DNA of 64,000 bases from Spyradosoma sp004558035 (GTDB lineage Bacteria > Verrucomicrobiota > Verrucomicrobiia > Opitutales > UBA953): positions 186,001-250,000 of the forward strand of contig NZ_JBNPNH010000001.1 in NCBI RefSeq assembly GCF_050314555.1, given 5' to 3'. The position numbers and the translations under genes are program-made. The notes beneath the pieces were generated by a model. The model was not told the origin of the DNA and made no database searches. It saw only the letters and a program-made list of their open reading frames with translations. Within the stretch, counting starts at the first letter, position 1. Every line of letters starts with the position of its first letter. Below are positions 8,561 to 17,006 of the stretch, in pieces.

Positions 8561-9508
8561 ATGACAAAACCGTTTTCGAGATTCGCCGCGCTCGCCGCGG
8601 CCGCCTCCCTGCTCTGCTCCTGCGCGGCGCCGGACGCGGATCCGGGCCTTTCCGAGGAAGTCGGCGCGGAGCTCGCTCCCGAGACCGAATCCGCCTCCGT
8701 CGCGGCGGATCTCGAGGCCTGCCGCTACGACGACGCGCTCGCGCGCGCGCTGAAGGAAAAAACGTACGGGATCGCCAATTACATCGCCGAATACGTCATG
8801 GAGACGGACGAGCTGCTCGCCTTCGTCGCCGCGCATTACCCGAACGCGCCGGAGGATTCCGCCCCGGCGGAAAACGCCGACGGAGAGATTTCCGGCGCGG
8901 CGAACGAGGCCGCCAACGCCGTCCGCTACGCGCTGGCGCGGCGCCTCATGCGCGAAAACCTGCCGCAGCGTTCCCGCGAATTTTTCCCGCGGGAACTCCG
9001 GCCCGTCTTCGACGCCTACGTCGAGGCGATCCGCCGCGGCTACGATTTCGAGGCGGACGACGTCTCCCGCGCGCGCGGCTTCTGGGACGCGGCGGTGATC
9101 GTCCGCGGGAACGGCGACGCGCTTTTCTCGCTGTTTTCCGTTCCCGAGTTCGTCGAGGCGAAGGAATTCGCGACCGACGACGAACGCGACCGCGTGCTCT
9201 CGCGCGGCATCTCCGAGCCCGTCGTCTCCGTGCGGCAGCGCGCGGCGAATCTGGCGCGCTTCGCGGCAAGTCTGCTGCCGAACAACGACGAACGCACGGC
9301 GCGCCTGCTCTTCACGGCGGGCGTCTGGCTGCGCGCGCGCGACGACAAGGCGGCGGAGGAATTTTACAAGACGCTCGTCATCCGCTGCCCGAAGACCGAA
9401 GTCGGCAGACGCTGCATCGCGCTGCGCTGGCTGCCGAGCGACGTGCCGTGGACGCGCGAACAGGCCTGGGACGGCGTTCCCGCCGACGAAGACGCGGCGC
9501 GGCGATGA
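8561..9508 (+). CDS. Hypothetical lipoprotein
   Basis: A 315-residue protein starting MTKPFSRFAALAAAASLLCSC, a short positively charged N terminus, hydrophobic core and lipobox, so probably an outer- or inner-membrane lipoprotein. The rest is acidic and Ala/Arg-rich, with predicted helical stretches (NAVRYALARRLMREN, RQRAANLARFAASLLPNN, AAEEFYKTLVIRCPK) that recall a TPR-like scaffold; no known domain was recognised. Its stop overlaps the tatD start (ATGA), implying translational coupling. The ATG at 8561 was preferred to upstream in-frame starts because it gives the signal peptide. TAGCAT at 8536-8541 may be the -10. Confidence 0.75.
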   Translation: MTKPFSRFAALAAAASLLCSCAAPDADPGLSEEVGAELAPETESASVAADLEACRYDDALARALKEKTYGIANYIAEYVMETDELLAFVAAHYPNAPEDSAPAENADGEISGAANEAANAVRYALARRLMRENLPQRSREFFPRELRPVFDAYVEAIRRGYDFEADDVSRARGFWDAAVIVRGNGDALFSLFSVPEFVEAKEFATDDERDRVLSRGISEPVVSVRQRAANLARFAASLLPNNDERTARLLFTAGVWLRARDDKAAEEFYKTLVIRCPKTEVGRRCIALRWLPSDVPWTREQAWDGVPADEDAARR

Positions 9509-10164
9509 ACTTCGACGCGCACGCGCATCTTCCGGAAGGCGGCGCGGAGAGCGTTCCCGCGGCGTGGCGCGGCGTCGTCTGCGCCGTCCGCGCGGAAGAT
9601 TTCCCGAAGCTCGCGGCGCTCGCCGCGGCGCGGGAAGGCGTCGTTCCCGCGTTCGGCGTCCACCCGTGGTTCGCGGAAACGTTCGACGAAGACGCGTTCG
9701 CGGCGTTGCGGCGTTTTCTCGAAACGACGCCGCGCGCGCAGGTCGGCGAAATCGGGCTGGACGCCGCGCGGACGGGCGCCGCGCCGCTCGCACTCCAGCG
9801 CGAAGTCTTCGCCCGCCAGCTCGCGCTCGCCGCGGAAAAAGGCGTTCCCGCGCACGTCCACTGCGTGCGCGCCTGGGGCGAGCTGACCGCGGTTCTGCGC
9901 GGCGCGGAGCGTCTGCCGCCGCGCCTGCACCTTCACGCCTTTTCCGGCTCGGCGGAAACCGCGCGCGAACTGACGCGCCTCGCCGACGCGACGTTTTCGT
10001 TCTCGCCGAAGCAGCTCGCGCGCCGCTCGCCGAAGCTCGAACGCGTCCTCGCCGCGCTCCCGCGCGCCCGCGTCCTCGCGGAATCCGACGCCCCCGCGGA
10101 CTTTTTGGGGAAGCGACTTTCCAGTCGCTTGTTGGAGTCTTTTCAAAGGAAAATTCCTTTTTAA
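9505..10164 (+). CDS. TatD-family metal-dependent hydrolase, 3' end replaced by a repeat element
   Basis: A 219-residue TatD-like nuclease/amidohydrolase; the family is usually about 255-265. Metal-site motifs are present: DAHAH at the start, FGVHPW, GEIGLD, the HVHC and HLHAFSG histidines, and ESDAP. Native sequence stops at about Ala-Asp (near 10100). The last 20 or so codons are read from a REP-like hairpin pair, so the final helices of the barrel are missing. All ligands up to the ESDAP Asp remain, so residual activity is possible, but loss of function is as likely. All three Val-Pro pairs are encoded GTT CCC, fitting the CGTTCCC motif. Coupled by ATGA to the lipoprotein gene. Confidence 0.8.
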   Translation: MNFDAHAHLPEGGAESVPAAWRGVVCAVRAEDFPKLAALAAAREGVVPAFGVHPWFAETFDEDAFAALRRFLETTPRAQVGEIGLDAARTGAAPLALQREVFARQLALAAEKGVPAHVHCVRAWGELTAVLRGAERLPPRLHLHAFSGSAETARELTRLADATFSFSPKQLARRSPKLERVLAALPRARVLAESDAPADFLGKRLSSRLLESFQRKIPF

Positions 10165-10200
10165 GGATTCCGAAAAGCGACCAGAATGTCGCTTCCCCAA
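10105..10200. repeat. REP/BIME-like pair of hairpins, copy 1
   Basis: Two short hairpins face each other. The left, at 10105-10130, reads TTGGGGAAGCGAC-TTTCCA-GTCGCTT; the right, at 10174-10200, reads AAAGCGACCAGAATGTCGCTT followed by CCCCAA. The outer ends are exact reverse complements (TTGGGGAAGCGAC with GTCGCTTCCCCAA). About 43 bp separate them. The same architecture recurs at 10531-10613. It separates two truncated genes, tatD and a metallophosphoesterase. Confidence 0.75.
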
Positions 10201-10435
10201 AACGCAGCAGCGCGGCGACGGCGGATTTTTCCGACGGTCCGCCGCCGATGAAGATCGGGTAGGGATGCGTTCCCGCGTCGGCGGGGAAAAACGCGCGGCG
10301 GTGGGTGTGCCCGCTGATCATCAAGTCGAGCCCCGCCTCGGCGTTTTCCGGGTTTCGGAAAAATTTGAAGACGAAATTTTCGGGAGGGAACGCTCTTTCG
10401 GCAAAATCGTTCTTATTCCATGCGCCGCTGAAGCT
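10201..10435 (-). pseudogene. Metallophosphoesterase remnant
   Basis: Reading leftwards from a stop at 10436-10438, one frame encodes about 78 residues, including FKFFRNPENAEAGLDLM, then ISGHTHRRAFFP and YPIFIGGGP. GHTH is the last metal-binding motif of calcineurin-like phosphoesterases. The N-terminal half (DxH, GDxxD, GNH) is absent and the C-terminal side runs straight into the REP-like element at 10200. It is therefore an internal fragment, probably left by the rearrangement that truncated tatD. Confidence 0.65.
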
Positions 10436-10443
10436 TCACCTTC

Positions 10444-10707
10444 GGTTGAAAATACCGAGGGGGAAACGCCGGCGAATCCGCATAAATAAAAGGATTTTCC
10501 CCTCGGTCAAATCGCGCGGATTTTCAATCAGGGGGGAGGCGACATTCTTGTCGCTTTCGCGGAAATCAGCTTTCGGAAAATTCAAAAAGCGGCAGGAATG
10601 CCGCTTCTCCCCTGCGTTCCCGCGATTTTTCGCCAAAGAAGCTTTCCGGACCTTTCCGTGTCTTTCGCGGTCGAAATTTTTGCTTGCCCCGGTATTTTCA
10701 ATCGGGG
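10444..10707. repeat. MITE-like segment with inverted ends
   Basis: GGTTGAAAATACCG at 10444-10457 and CGGTATTTTCAATCGG at 10690-10705 are inverted (12 of the outer 14 bases pair), about 250 bp apart. A third, partial copy (GGATTTTCAATCAGGGGG) lies at 10519-10536. The interior holds the second BIME-like pair and no reading frame of note. No target-site duplication was identified, so mobility is only suggested. Confidence 0.4.
10531..10613. repeat. REP/BIME-like pair of hairpins, copy 2
   Basis: GGGGGGAGGCGACATTCTTG followed by TCGCTTT on the left and AAAGCGGCAGGAATGCCGCTT followed by CTCCCC on the right, about 36 bp apart. This is the layout of the 10105-10200 element, with compensating changes in the stem of the right hairpin (GCGGCA/TGCCGC instead of GCGACC/TGTCGC), which argues that the hairpins themselves are conserved. 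Confidence 0.7.
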
Positions 10708-10771
10708 ATACTCGGAGTCTCAAAAAATTCCCTTTTCACAAAAAACGAACAACAAACCAACAAGGATGCTT

Positions 10772-11518
10772 ATGAAAAAATACCTCATCACTGCGGCGGT
10801 TTTTCTCACGGGAACCGCCCTAGCGAACGCGGGAACCGTGCTGACGACGACGTTCGGCAACGCGGCGCAGGCGACCGCGACCGACGTCACGCTCACAAAC
10901 AACTGGGCGGACGACTTGGACGCGGAAGTGCTGGCTCTGCTCGGCACCGTCAACGGAAACATCACGTCGCTGACCAACACCTCCGGCAACGTTACGCTTC
11001 AGACCTCTGGTGCCGCCGGTCAAAGTACGACGTTTTTCTCTCCTAACACAAACGTCGGCAACGGCAGTCCGTGGACGTCCGTCTTCACATATTCTGGCAC
11101 TTCCGGACTGACGAGCATCGACGGCATCAATCTCCAGGTAGGTCTCTTCGATTCCAACGGAACATGGCAATCAAATCAAGCCTCTTGGACCGGGAACGTC
11201 GGATTCACGGCTCAGATTTTGGATTCGAGCGACAGCCTTCTCGGTTCGTTTACCGGTCAGCTTGGCGATGGAATCACTGGGCAAGGTTCTACAAAGTTCG
11301 ACGTGAATCTCAGCGGCACAAAGCTCGTTCTCGATTCCGTCGACAACTTCAAACTTAAGATTTCCCTGACGGATAATCTCTCCAACGGCTGCTTCGTCGG
11401 TCTCCAGAGCGTCGCCTATTCCGGTTCCGTGATTCCCGAGCCTTCGACGTTCGGGCTGCTCGCGGGTCTGGGCGCGCTGGCGCTCGCGGGAACGCGTCGC
11501 CGCCGCCGCGCGAAATAA
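10772..11518 (+). CDS. Secreted PEP-CTERM protein
   Basis: A 248-residue protein: signal peptide MKKYLITAAVFLTGTALANA, a Thr/Ser/Asn-rich beta-type body, then the sorting tail IPEPSTFGLLAGLGALALAG and a basic end TRRRRRAK. PEP-CTERM tails are recognised by exosortase/archaeosortase-type enzymes, not seen in this window. AAGGA precedes the ATG by 5 bases. The body shares a pattern with the first 190 residues of the protein at 14667 (TFFSPNTNV against TLFTPDTNV; NGCFVGLQSVAYSG against TGCYFGIVSIELPG), so the two are probably paralogous. The gene is less GC-rich than its neighbours in its middle part. It lies just downstream of the repeat patch. Confidence 0.85.
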   Translation: MKKYLITAAVFLTGTALANAGTVLTTTFGNAAQATATDVTLTNNWADDLDAEVLALLGTVNGNITSLTNTSGNVTLQTSGAAGQSTTFFSPNTNVGNGSPWTSVFTYSGTSGLTSIDGINLQVGLFDSNGTWQSNQASWTGNVGFTAQILDSSDSLLGSFTGQLGDGITGQGSTKFDVNLSGTKLVLDSVDNFKLKISLTDNLSNGCFVGLQSVAYSGSVIPEPSTFGLLAGLGALALAGTRRRRRAK

Positions 11519-11531
11519 GGCGCGCGCGCCG

Positions 11532-11597
11532 AAAGGCGGCGTTCCCGTCGTTTCGCGAAAACCGATTTCGCCGAAGCTTCGGGCGCGCCGCCTTTTT
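11532..11597 (+). terminator. Probable intrinsic terminator after the PEP-CTERM gene
   Basis: AAAGGCGGCG (11532-11541) pairs with CGCCGCCTTT (11586-11595), followed by further T residues. The 44-base loop itself contains short complementary stretches. It lies between the PEP-CTERM gene and the sulfatase gene, suggesting separate transcripts. Confidence 0.5.
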
Positions 11598-11635
11598 CTT
11601 TCCCCTTTCCCCCGAAAAAATCCCCTCGTCGCCCC

Positions 11636-14600
11636 ATGAAGATTTTTCCCCGTTCCCGCGCGCTCGCGCTGCCGCTACTGGCGTCGGCGCCGTTTCTGTT
11701 CCCGTCTCCGCCGCTGGGCGCGGAAAGCGTTCCCGCGTCGAAGCCGAACGTCGTGTTCGTGCTCGTGGACGACATGGGCTGGGGCGACCTGAACATCAAC
11801 TGGGAGAAGCACGGCGCGGCGTTCGGCAACCGCGAGGGGCGCGCCTCGTACAAGACGCCTCAGCTCGACAGGCTGGCGGAAGACGGCATGCTGCTGCTGC
11901 GCCACTACACGGCGGCGCCGGTTTCGGTGGCGGCGCGCGCGTGCCTGATCACGGGCATGCACACGGGGCACACGCGCCAGGTGCGCGACAACACTTTCGA
12001 CACGCCGATCGCGGACGTGCACACGCTCGGCAGCGTGATGCGGAGCGCGGGCTACGCGACGGCGGTCATCGGCAAATGGGGCGTCGGCGGCGGAGGCGAA
12101 TCCAGCGACGCGACGTTGCGCGGGCGCCCGACGCGGCGCGGCTTCGATTATTTTTACGGGCACATGGCGCACACGTCCGGGCATTTTCACTATCCGGCGA
12201 ACTCGCCAGCAATCAAGGACGTGAAGCTGCCGTTCGGGAACGCGAACGCGAAGGTGGAGCTCTGCGAGAACGACACGGTGCTGTGTTCGAGCGAGGTCGC
12301 GTCGTCGCTTTCGGGCGTTTACGCGTATTCGACGGATCTTTTCGGCGCGCGAGCGAAGCGGTGGCTCGCGGACAACGATCCCGCGAAGACGGGCAAGCCG
12401 TTTTTCCTGCTGCTGACGCTGACGGCGCCGCACGCCTCGCTGCGCGTGCCGCCGTGCTCCTACCCGAGCGGCGGCGGGCTGAGCGGCGGGCTGCAGTGGA
12501 CGACGCTCGAAGACGGCACGGGAACGTGCAACACGTGCACCGAGGCGCTCGCGACCGCCGCGGGCGCGGAATGGAAGGGCGCGGACGGCTTCATCCACCC
12601 GGACAACGCGGCGTTCGGCGGCGTGCATTCCCGCCATTCCACGATGGTTCGGCGCGTGGACGACCTGGTCGGCGACCTGCGCGCGCTGCTCGACGACATG
12701 GGCGTCGCCGAGAACACTGTCATCGTCTTCACCTCGGACAACGGCCCGCACAACGAGCCCGGCGGCGACAACGGCAACGACGGGAGCAACACGGCGGCCG
12801 CGCCCGGCGCGCAGAATCCGACCTATTTCAAGACCTACGGCATGATGGACGGCATCAAGCGCGACTGCCACGAGGGCGGAATGCGCGAGCCGACGATCGT
12901 GTGCTGGCCGAAGCGCATCCGCGCGGGAAGCGTATCGACGCGCCCGAGCCAGTTTCAGGACTGGATGGCGACGCTCGCGGACATGGCGGGCGTGCCCGTT
13001 CCCGCGAGCTCGAGCGGCGTCTCGCTCGTGCCGGAGCTCACGGGCGAAGGCGAGCGCCCCGACAGCGACGTCTACGTCGAGTATTACTTCAACGGGAACG
13101 GCGCGAATTACGCCGATTTTCTCCCGAAAAACCGGAGCACGAGCGAGAACAACCAGCAGGTCGTCTATGTGGACGGCTTCAAGGGCTTCCTGCGCAACCT
13201 GGGGCAGAACAGCGTCATCGCCGATCAGACTTTCGAAATCTACGACACGGAGACGGATCCGCAGGAATCGACGAATCTGGCGGGAACGCGGATCGACGCG
13301 ATGAACGATCTGCAGGCGCGGATGCGCGCGAAGCTGCTGCGGACGCGCCGCGCGCTGGACAACGCGACGTACGTCAAGACGAACGGCGGCAGCTACGCGA
13401 AGTCCGACAAGCCTTATTTCGAGCAGGCCGCGAACGCCGTTCCCGCGGATCCGCCGCGCCTCGCGACGCCCGGGCTCGCGTGGAAGCTCTACGAAAGCGA
13501 CGCGGCGTTCCCGTGGGTGCCGAACTTCGCGCGCTCGCGCCTGACGCCCGTCGCCGCGGGAACGCTCGCCGCCGACGCCGGCACCGCGATGCCCGACGCC
13601 GCGAAGGCGAACGCCCGCGCGGTCGGCGTCGTCTTCGAAGGCTGGATCGACGTTCCCGAGGCGGGCGAATACGTGTTTTACCTGCGGACGGACGCGACGG
13701 CGGGCAGCCGCGCCTTCGTTCACCTTCACGACGTGATGCCGCTGATCGACGCGGACAAGCTCTACGTCGCGGGAACGGAGGCGAGCTCCTACATGAACGT
13801 CGGCACCGCCAAGGAACAGGGCACGAAGAAAGTGCTGCTCTCGGCGGGAAAGCACCCGATCCGGATCGCCTACGTGACGGACGCCGGCAACCCGGCGCCG
13901 AGCCTCGCGATGAGCTGGCTGAAGCCGAACGCGGACGCGGCGGAGGCGATTCCCGCGAGCGCGTTTTCGCGCGCGTCCGATTTCGGCACGGAGACGACGG
14001 CGCTCGAGACGACGAGCCGCGGCGGCGCGCGGAAGCTCGCGGTCGGCACGGAAAGCGGCGCGGCGGCGGACGTCGTCGTTTCCGCGGACGCGGACTGGAT
14101 TTCCGTCTCGTTCGACGCGGAGACGGGAACGCTGAGCGTCGAGCTCGAGCCGAACGCCGAGGCGGACGCGCGCTCGGGAACGCTGACGATTTCCGACCCC
14201 GAGACGGGAGAGACGCAGACCGTCGCGGTCTCTCAGGCGGGCGCGCAGGGCTACGACGCGTGGGCGCGCACGGAATTCGCCGTCGCGCCGCCCCGCTCCG
14301 ACGCGGATCTCGCGGCGATGGAGCCACTCGAAAGCTGGTCCGGCGACCGCGTCTCCAATCTGATGAAATACGCGCTGGGGCTCGACCCGACGGCGGCGCA
14401 CGGCGCGCTCGGCGGGCTCGCCGAAGACGCGGCGGCGGGAACGCTGCGCGCGGATTATCCTTTCAACCCCGGCGCGACGGACGTCGTCTTCGTCGGCGAA
14501 CGCTGGGACGACGCGGCGCGCGCGTGGACGAGCGAGGGCGTTTCGCTCGTGAAGGACGCCGCGGCGGGAACGCTCGCCGTCGAGGCGCCGAGCCCGACCG

Positions 14601-14647
14601 CGGAGGCGCGCGCGCTGCTGCGTCTGCGCGTGCTGATGAGCCGATGA
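11636..14647 (+). CDS. Secreted multidomain sulfatase (S1 family, serine-type)
   Basis: A 1003-residue protein with an N-terminal signal peptide (to about residue 30). The sulfatase domain has the metal aspartates in FVLVDDMGWGD (45-46), the modification motif SVAAR (97-101) followed by CLITGMHTG, IGKWGVGG, FTSDNGPHN (about 367) and EGGMREPTI. The residue to be converted to formylglycine is Ser97, which would need an anaerobic radical-SAM maturase (anSME). A PA14-like domain (about 637-778), a BACON-like beta domain (about 800-868) and a C-terminal segment with SGDRVSNLMKYALGLDP (about 901-918) follow; this last motif is common at the ends of verrucomicrobial secreted proteins. It probably desulfates host or algal glycans outside the cytoplasm (inference). 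It heads a three-gene secreted cassette. Confidence 0.92.
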   Translation: MKIFPRSRALALPLLASAPFLFPSPPLGAESVPASKPNVVFVLVDDMGWGDLNINWEKHGAAFGNREGRASYKTPQLDRLAEDGMLLLRHYTAAPVSVAARACLITGMHTGHTRQVRDNTFDTPIADVHTLGSVMRSAGYATAVIGKWGVGGGGESSDATLRGRPTRRGFDYFYGHMAHTSGHFHYPANSPAIKDVKLPFGNANAKVELCENDTVLCSSEVASSLSGVYAYSTDLFGARAKRWLADNDPAKTGKPFFLLLTLTAPHASLRVPPCSYPSGGGLSGGLQWTTLEDGTGTCNTCTEALATAAGAEWKGADGFIHPDNAAFGGVHSRHSTMVRRVDDLVGDLRALLDDMGVAENTVIVFTSDNGPHNEPGGDNGNDGSNTAAAPGAQNPTYFKTYGMMDGIKRDCHEGGMREPTIVCWPKRIRAGSVSTRPSQFQDWMATLADMAGVPVPASSSGVSLVPELTGEGERPDSDVYVEYYFNGNGANYADFLPKNRSTSENNQQVVYVDGFKGFLRNLGQNSVIADQTFEIYDTETDPQESTNLAGTRIDAMNDLQARMRAKLLRTRRALDNATYVKTNGGSYAKSDKPYFEQAANAVPADPPRLATPGLAWKLYESDAAFPWVPNFARSRLTPVAAGTLAADAGTAMPDAAKANARAVGVVFEGWIDVPEAGEYVFYLRTDATAGSRAFVHLHDVMPLIDADKLYVAGTEASSYMNVGTAKEQGTKKVLLSAGKHPIRIAYVTDAGNPAPSLAMSWLKPNADAAEAIPASAFSRASDFGTETTALETTSRGGARKLAVGTESGAAADVVVSADADWISVSFDAETGTLSVELEPNAEADARSGTLTISDPETGETQTVAVSQAGAQGYDAWARTEFAVAPPRSDADLAAMEPLESWSGDRVSNLMKYALGLDPTAAHGALGGLAEDAAAGTLRADYPFNPGATDVVFVGERWDDAARAWTSEGVSLVKDAAAGTLAVEAPSPTAEARALLRLRVLMSR

Positions 14648-14666
14648 GAAAACGGAGGACTCGAAG

Positions 14667-16211
14667 ATGAAGGCGAAAATTCTGATTCTGGCGGCGGCCG
14701 CGACGGCGCTCTTCGCGGCGGCGGCGCGCGCGGCGGACGAAACCTGGACGATTCTTTTCAGAGACAAGACGGCGACGGCGATTTCCGCCTACGCGACGGG
14801 AGCGGGCGCGCCGGCGGACGTCTCCGTCTCGTTTTCCGGCGAGGCGGGAACGCTGAACCTGAAGACGACGGGCACGGTCGGCTCCGACGCGACGCTGTTC
14901 ACGCCGGACACGAACGTGCAGCTGACGAATGCGGACGATCAGACGGTCGGCTCGTGGACGGCGACGCTCGCGTTCACGCCCGAGGCGGAGCGCGTCGTCT
15001 CGAAGCTCGTCGTGAGGCTGATTTCCTTCAACAGCGCCGGCGACCGCCATCCCGGCGAGCGCAAGCTGAAGCTTTCCGTCGGGCTGGACGGCGCGGAACG
15101 GAGCGCGGTCTTCACGCTCCCCGCGCCGGCGGACTTGAGCGGGAAGCCCTGCGAGTTCACGCTGGACGCGCCGCGGACGCTGAGCGCGGGAACGCCGGCG
15201 ACGCTCGTCGTGAAGGCGGAACGCGACGACGAAAAGACCGGCTGCTATTTCGGCATCGTCTCGATCGAGCTGCCCGGCCTCATCGAAGACGCGACGACGC
15301 CGCTCGGCGGCGTGACGAAGCGGATCCCCGCGGGCGCGACCGCGACGCTCGCGGCGAACGTGCGCAAGCCGCTGCTGCTCGCCGCCGCGGCGGAGCTCTC
15401 CGCGGAAGGCGACTCCGTCTCGCTGACGGCGGACGCGGGCGTCGATTTCGGCGCGCTGCTCGAAAGCGGCAGGGCGTACGTGCTGGAGACGGATTTCGCG
15501 GAAGGCGAGGCGGCGACGCTGCTGAACCCGACCGCGTGGATCTTCGGCGCGGACGAATACGCGGCGGGCGGGAACGCGCTCGCGTTCGAAGACGAGGCGC
15601 TGGCGCGGCTGATCCGCGCGGCGGGCGGCGGCGTGCCCGTCGCGACGACCTTCCGACTCCGCGAAGCGTGGACGCTCGACGAGCTTTTCGGCGCGAGCTT
15701 CGAGGCGGGCGAGCTCAAGCGCGGGAGCGCGCTCACGGGCGACTGCGTCTTTCTTTACGCCGCCGACGGCATGACGCCGATCAAGTTCTACAATCACCCG
15801 ACGCGCGGCTGGTGCGCGGTCGGCGTTTCCGCGCCTTCCGCCGTTCCCGGCGCGGCGCCCGCACACCCGCGCAAGCCGCTGAAGCTCTCGCGCAAAAAAG
15901 GCGCGGACCTGGATCTGACGCTGCTCGGCGAAGCGCCGCAGGACGACGCGCTCGTCGCGCTCGTCAAAGGCACGGACGTCGTCTGCTCCGGAAGCGCGTT
16001 CCCGCAGACGCTCGCGGACTCCGGGCTGGAAGCGGACGCGACGATTCTCGAAATCGCGGTCGGCGGAACGCGCTTCAGCTTCGACGACGCGACGGGAACG
16101 TGGCTCGCGCCCGACGGCTCGGACGCGGGCGACGTCGTTCTCGAAGACTGCTTCGAGACGCGGCGTTCCGACGCGACGCCGAAACACGTCCGCGTCCGCG
16201 CGGCGCGATGA
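14667..16211 (+). CDS. Secreted protein of unknown function, paralogous N-terminal domain
   Basis: A 514-residue protein with signal peptide MKAKILILAAAATALFAAAARA. Residues about 25-195 resemble the PEP-CTERM protein at 10772 (TLFTPDTNV, GSWTATLAFTPE, GCYFGIVSIELPG). The rest shows no known domain, but contains an Ala-rich beta region, YNHPTRGWCAVG and LSRKKGADLDLTLLG. There is no PEP-CTERM tail; it ends HVRVRAAR. It starts 20 bp after the sulfatase and its stop lies 30 bp before the next gene's chosen start, so it belongs to that operon. It may be a carbohydrate-binding or surface partner of the sulfatase (inference from position only). Confidence 0.8.
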   Translation: MKAKILILAAAATALFAAAARAADETWTILFRDKTATAISAYATGAGAPADVSVSFSGEAGTLNLKTTGTVGSDATLFTPDTNVQLTNADDQTVGSWTATLAFTPEAERVVSKLVVRLISFNSAGDRHPGERKLKLSVGLDGAERSAVFTLPAPADLSGKPCEFTLDAPRTLSAGTPATLVVKAERDDEKTGCYFGIVSIELPGLIEDATTPLGGVTKRIPAGATATLAANVRKPLLLAAAAELSAEGDSVSLTADAGVDFGALLESGRAYVLETDFAEGEAATLLNPTAWIFGADEYAAGGNALAFEDEALARLIRAAGGGVPVATTFRLREAWTLDELFGASFEAGELKRGSALTGDCVFLYAADGMTPIKFYNHPTRGWCAVGVSAPSAVPGAAPAHPRKPLKLSRKKGADLDLTLLGEAPQDDALVALVKGTDVVCSGSAFPQTLADSGLEADATILEIAVGGTRFSFDDATGTWLAPDGSDAGDVVLEDCFETRRSDATPKHVRVRAAR

Positions 16212-16240
16212 TTCTTTTCAAACCCCTGCCCCGAAAAGCC

Positions 16241-16906
16241 ATGACCGAAAAAAGATTCCTCCTCCCCGCGCTCGCGTTTTCCGCGCTCGCCCCGCTTGCG
16301 GCGGACGCCGCGATCGAATTTTCGCTTTCCAACAGTCTGCCCGACAACGATACTTCGCTGACCTTCCTGGACGCGTCGGGAACGGCGGCGGCCGGCGGCG
16401 TCGTCGCGCTCGGTTGGTTCGACGCGGATCTCGCCGCGCTTTCCGTCGCGGAGACGCGCGACGCGTTTCGGACGAGCTTCAGCTGGAATGCGGATTCCGC
16501 GGATCCGGCGGGCGGAATTTCCTTCGGGAGCGTGAACGACTTCGCGGTCGCGGCGGCGCCGGACTCCTGGGGCGACGCCGCGGGCAAAACGCTGTACGCC
16601 TTTTTCGGGGCGGGAACGACGGTCGAAAGCTCCGACGCGTTCGCCCTGCTCCGTTTCGAGTCCGAAGGCGCGCCGCTCGTTTTCGCGGACGACGCGTTCG
16701 AGCTGATTTTGGGCGCGAACGCGGTTTTGGGAGCGGTAGATCCCGCGTTCCCGACCTGGGTCTGCGCGGTCGGCGAAGTCGTCGGCGAGGAAGGGACGAC
16801 GATCCGCTTCTACGCGGTTCCGGAGCCTTCGGCGTTCGCGCTGCTCGCGGGCCTGGGCGCGCTCGCCCTCGCGGGAACGCGCCGACGGCGGAAAATCTCC
16901 CGCTGA
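16241..16906 (+). CDS. Secreted PEP-CTERM protein 2
   Basis: A 221-residue protein with signal peptide MTEKRFLLPALAFSALAPLA and a C-terminal tail VPEPSAFALLAGLGALALAG plus TRRRRKISR. The body (about 25-190) is beta-rich with no recognised domain. The tail is nearly identical in protein and DNA to that of the gene at 10772, although the bodies differ, suggesting shuffling of the sorting tail or recent copying. The start at 16241 gives a clean signal peptide; an ATG at 16208 overlapping the previous stop (ATGA) would add MILFKPLPRKA and is possible. Last gene of the sulfatase cassette. Confidence 0.8.
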   Translation: MTEKRFLLPALAFSALAPLAADAAIEFSLSNSLPDNDTSLTFLDASGTAAAGGVVALGWFDADLAALSVAETRDAFRTSFSWNADSADPAGGISFGSVNDFAVAAAPDSWGDAAGKTLYAFFGAGTTVESSDAFALLRFESEGAPLVFADDAFELILGANAVLGAVDPAFPTWVCAVGEVVGEEGTTIRFYAVPEPSAFALLAGLGALALAGTRRRRKISR

Positions 16907-17006
16907 CCGCGCCCGCGCGGCGTCTTCTTTTGCTTTGCGCCCGAGCGCGCGAAATGACAGAATTGTCCTTTTTTCCGTTCATTTCACCTTTCAGAGACAA
17001 AAGAAG

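Noticed and set aside
10598..10771. Extension of the first PEP-CTERM protein to an upstream ATG
   Set aside because: It would run through repeat sequence; the start at 10772 has an AAGGA site and gives a clean signal peptide.
11675..14767. A 1030-codon minus-strand frame opposite the sulfatase
   Set aside because: Antisense shadow without recognisable protein features.
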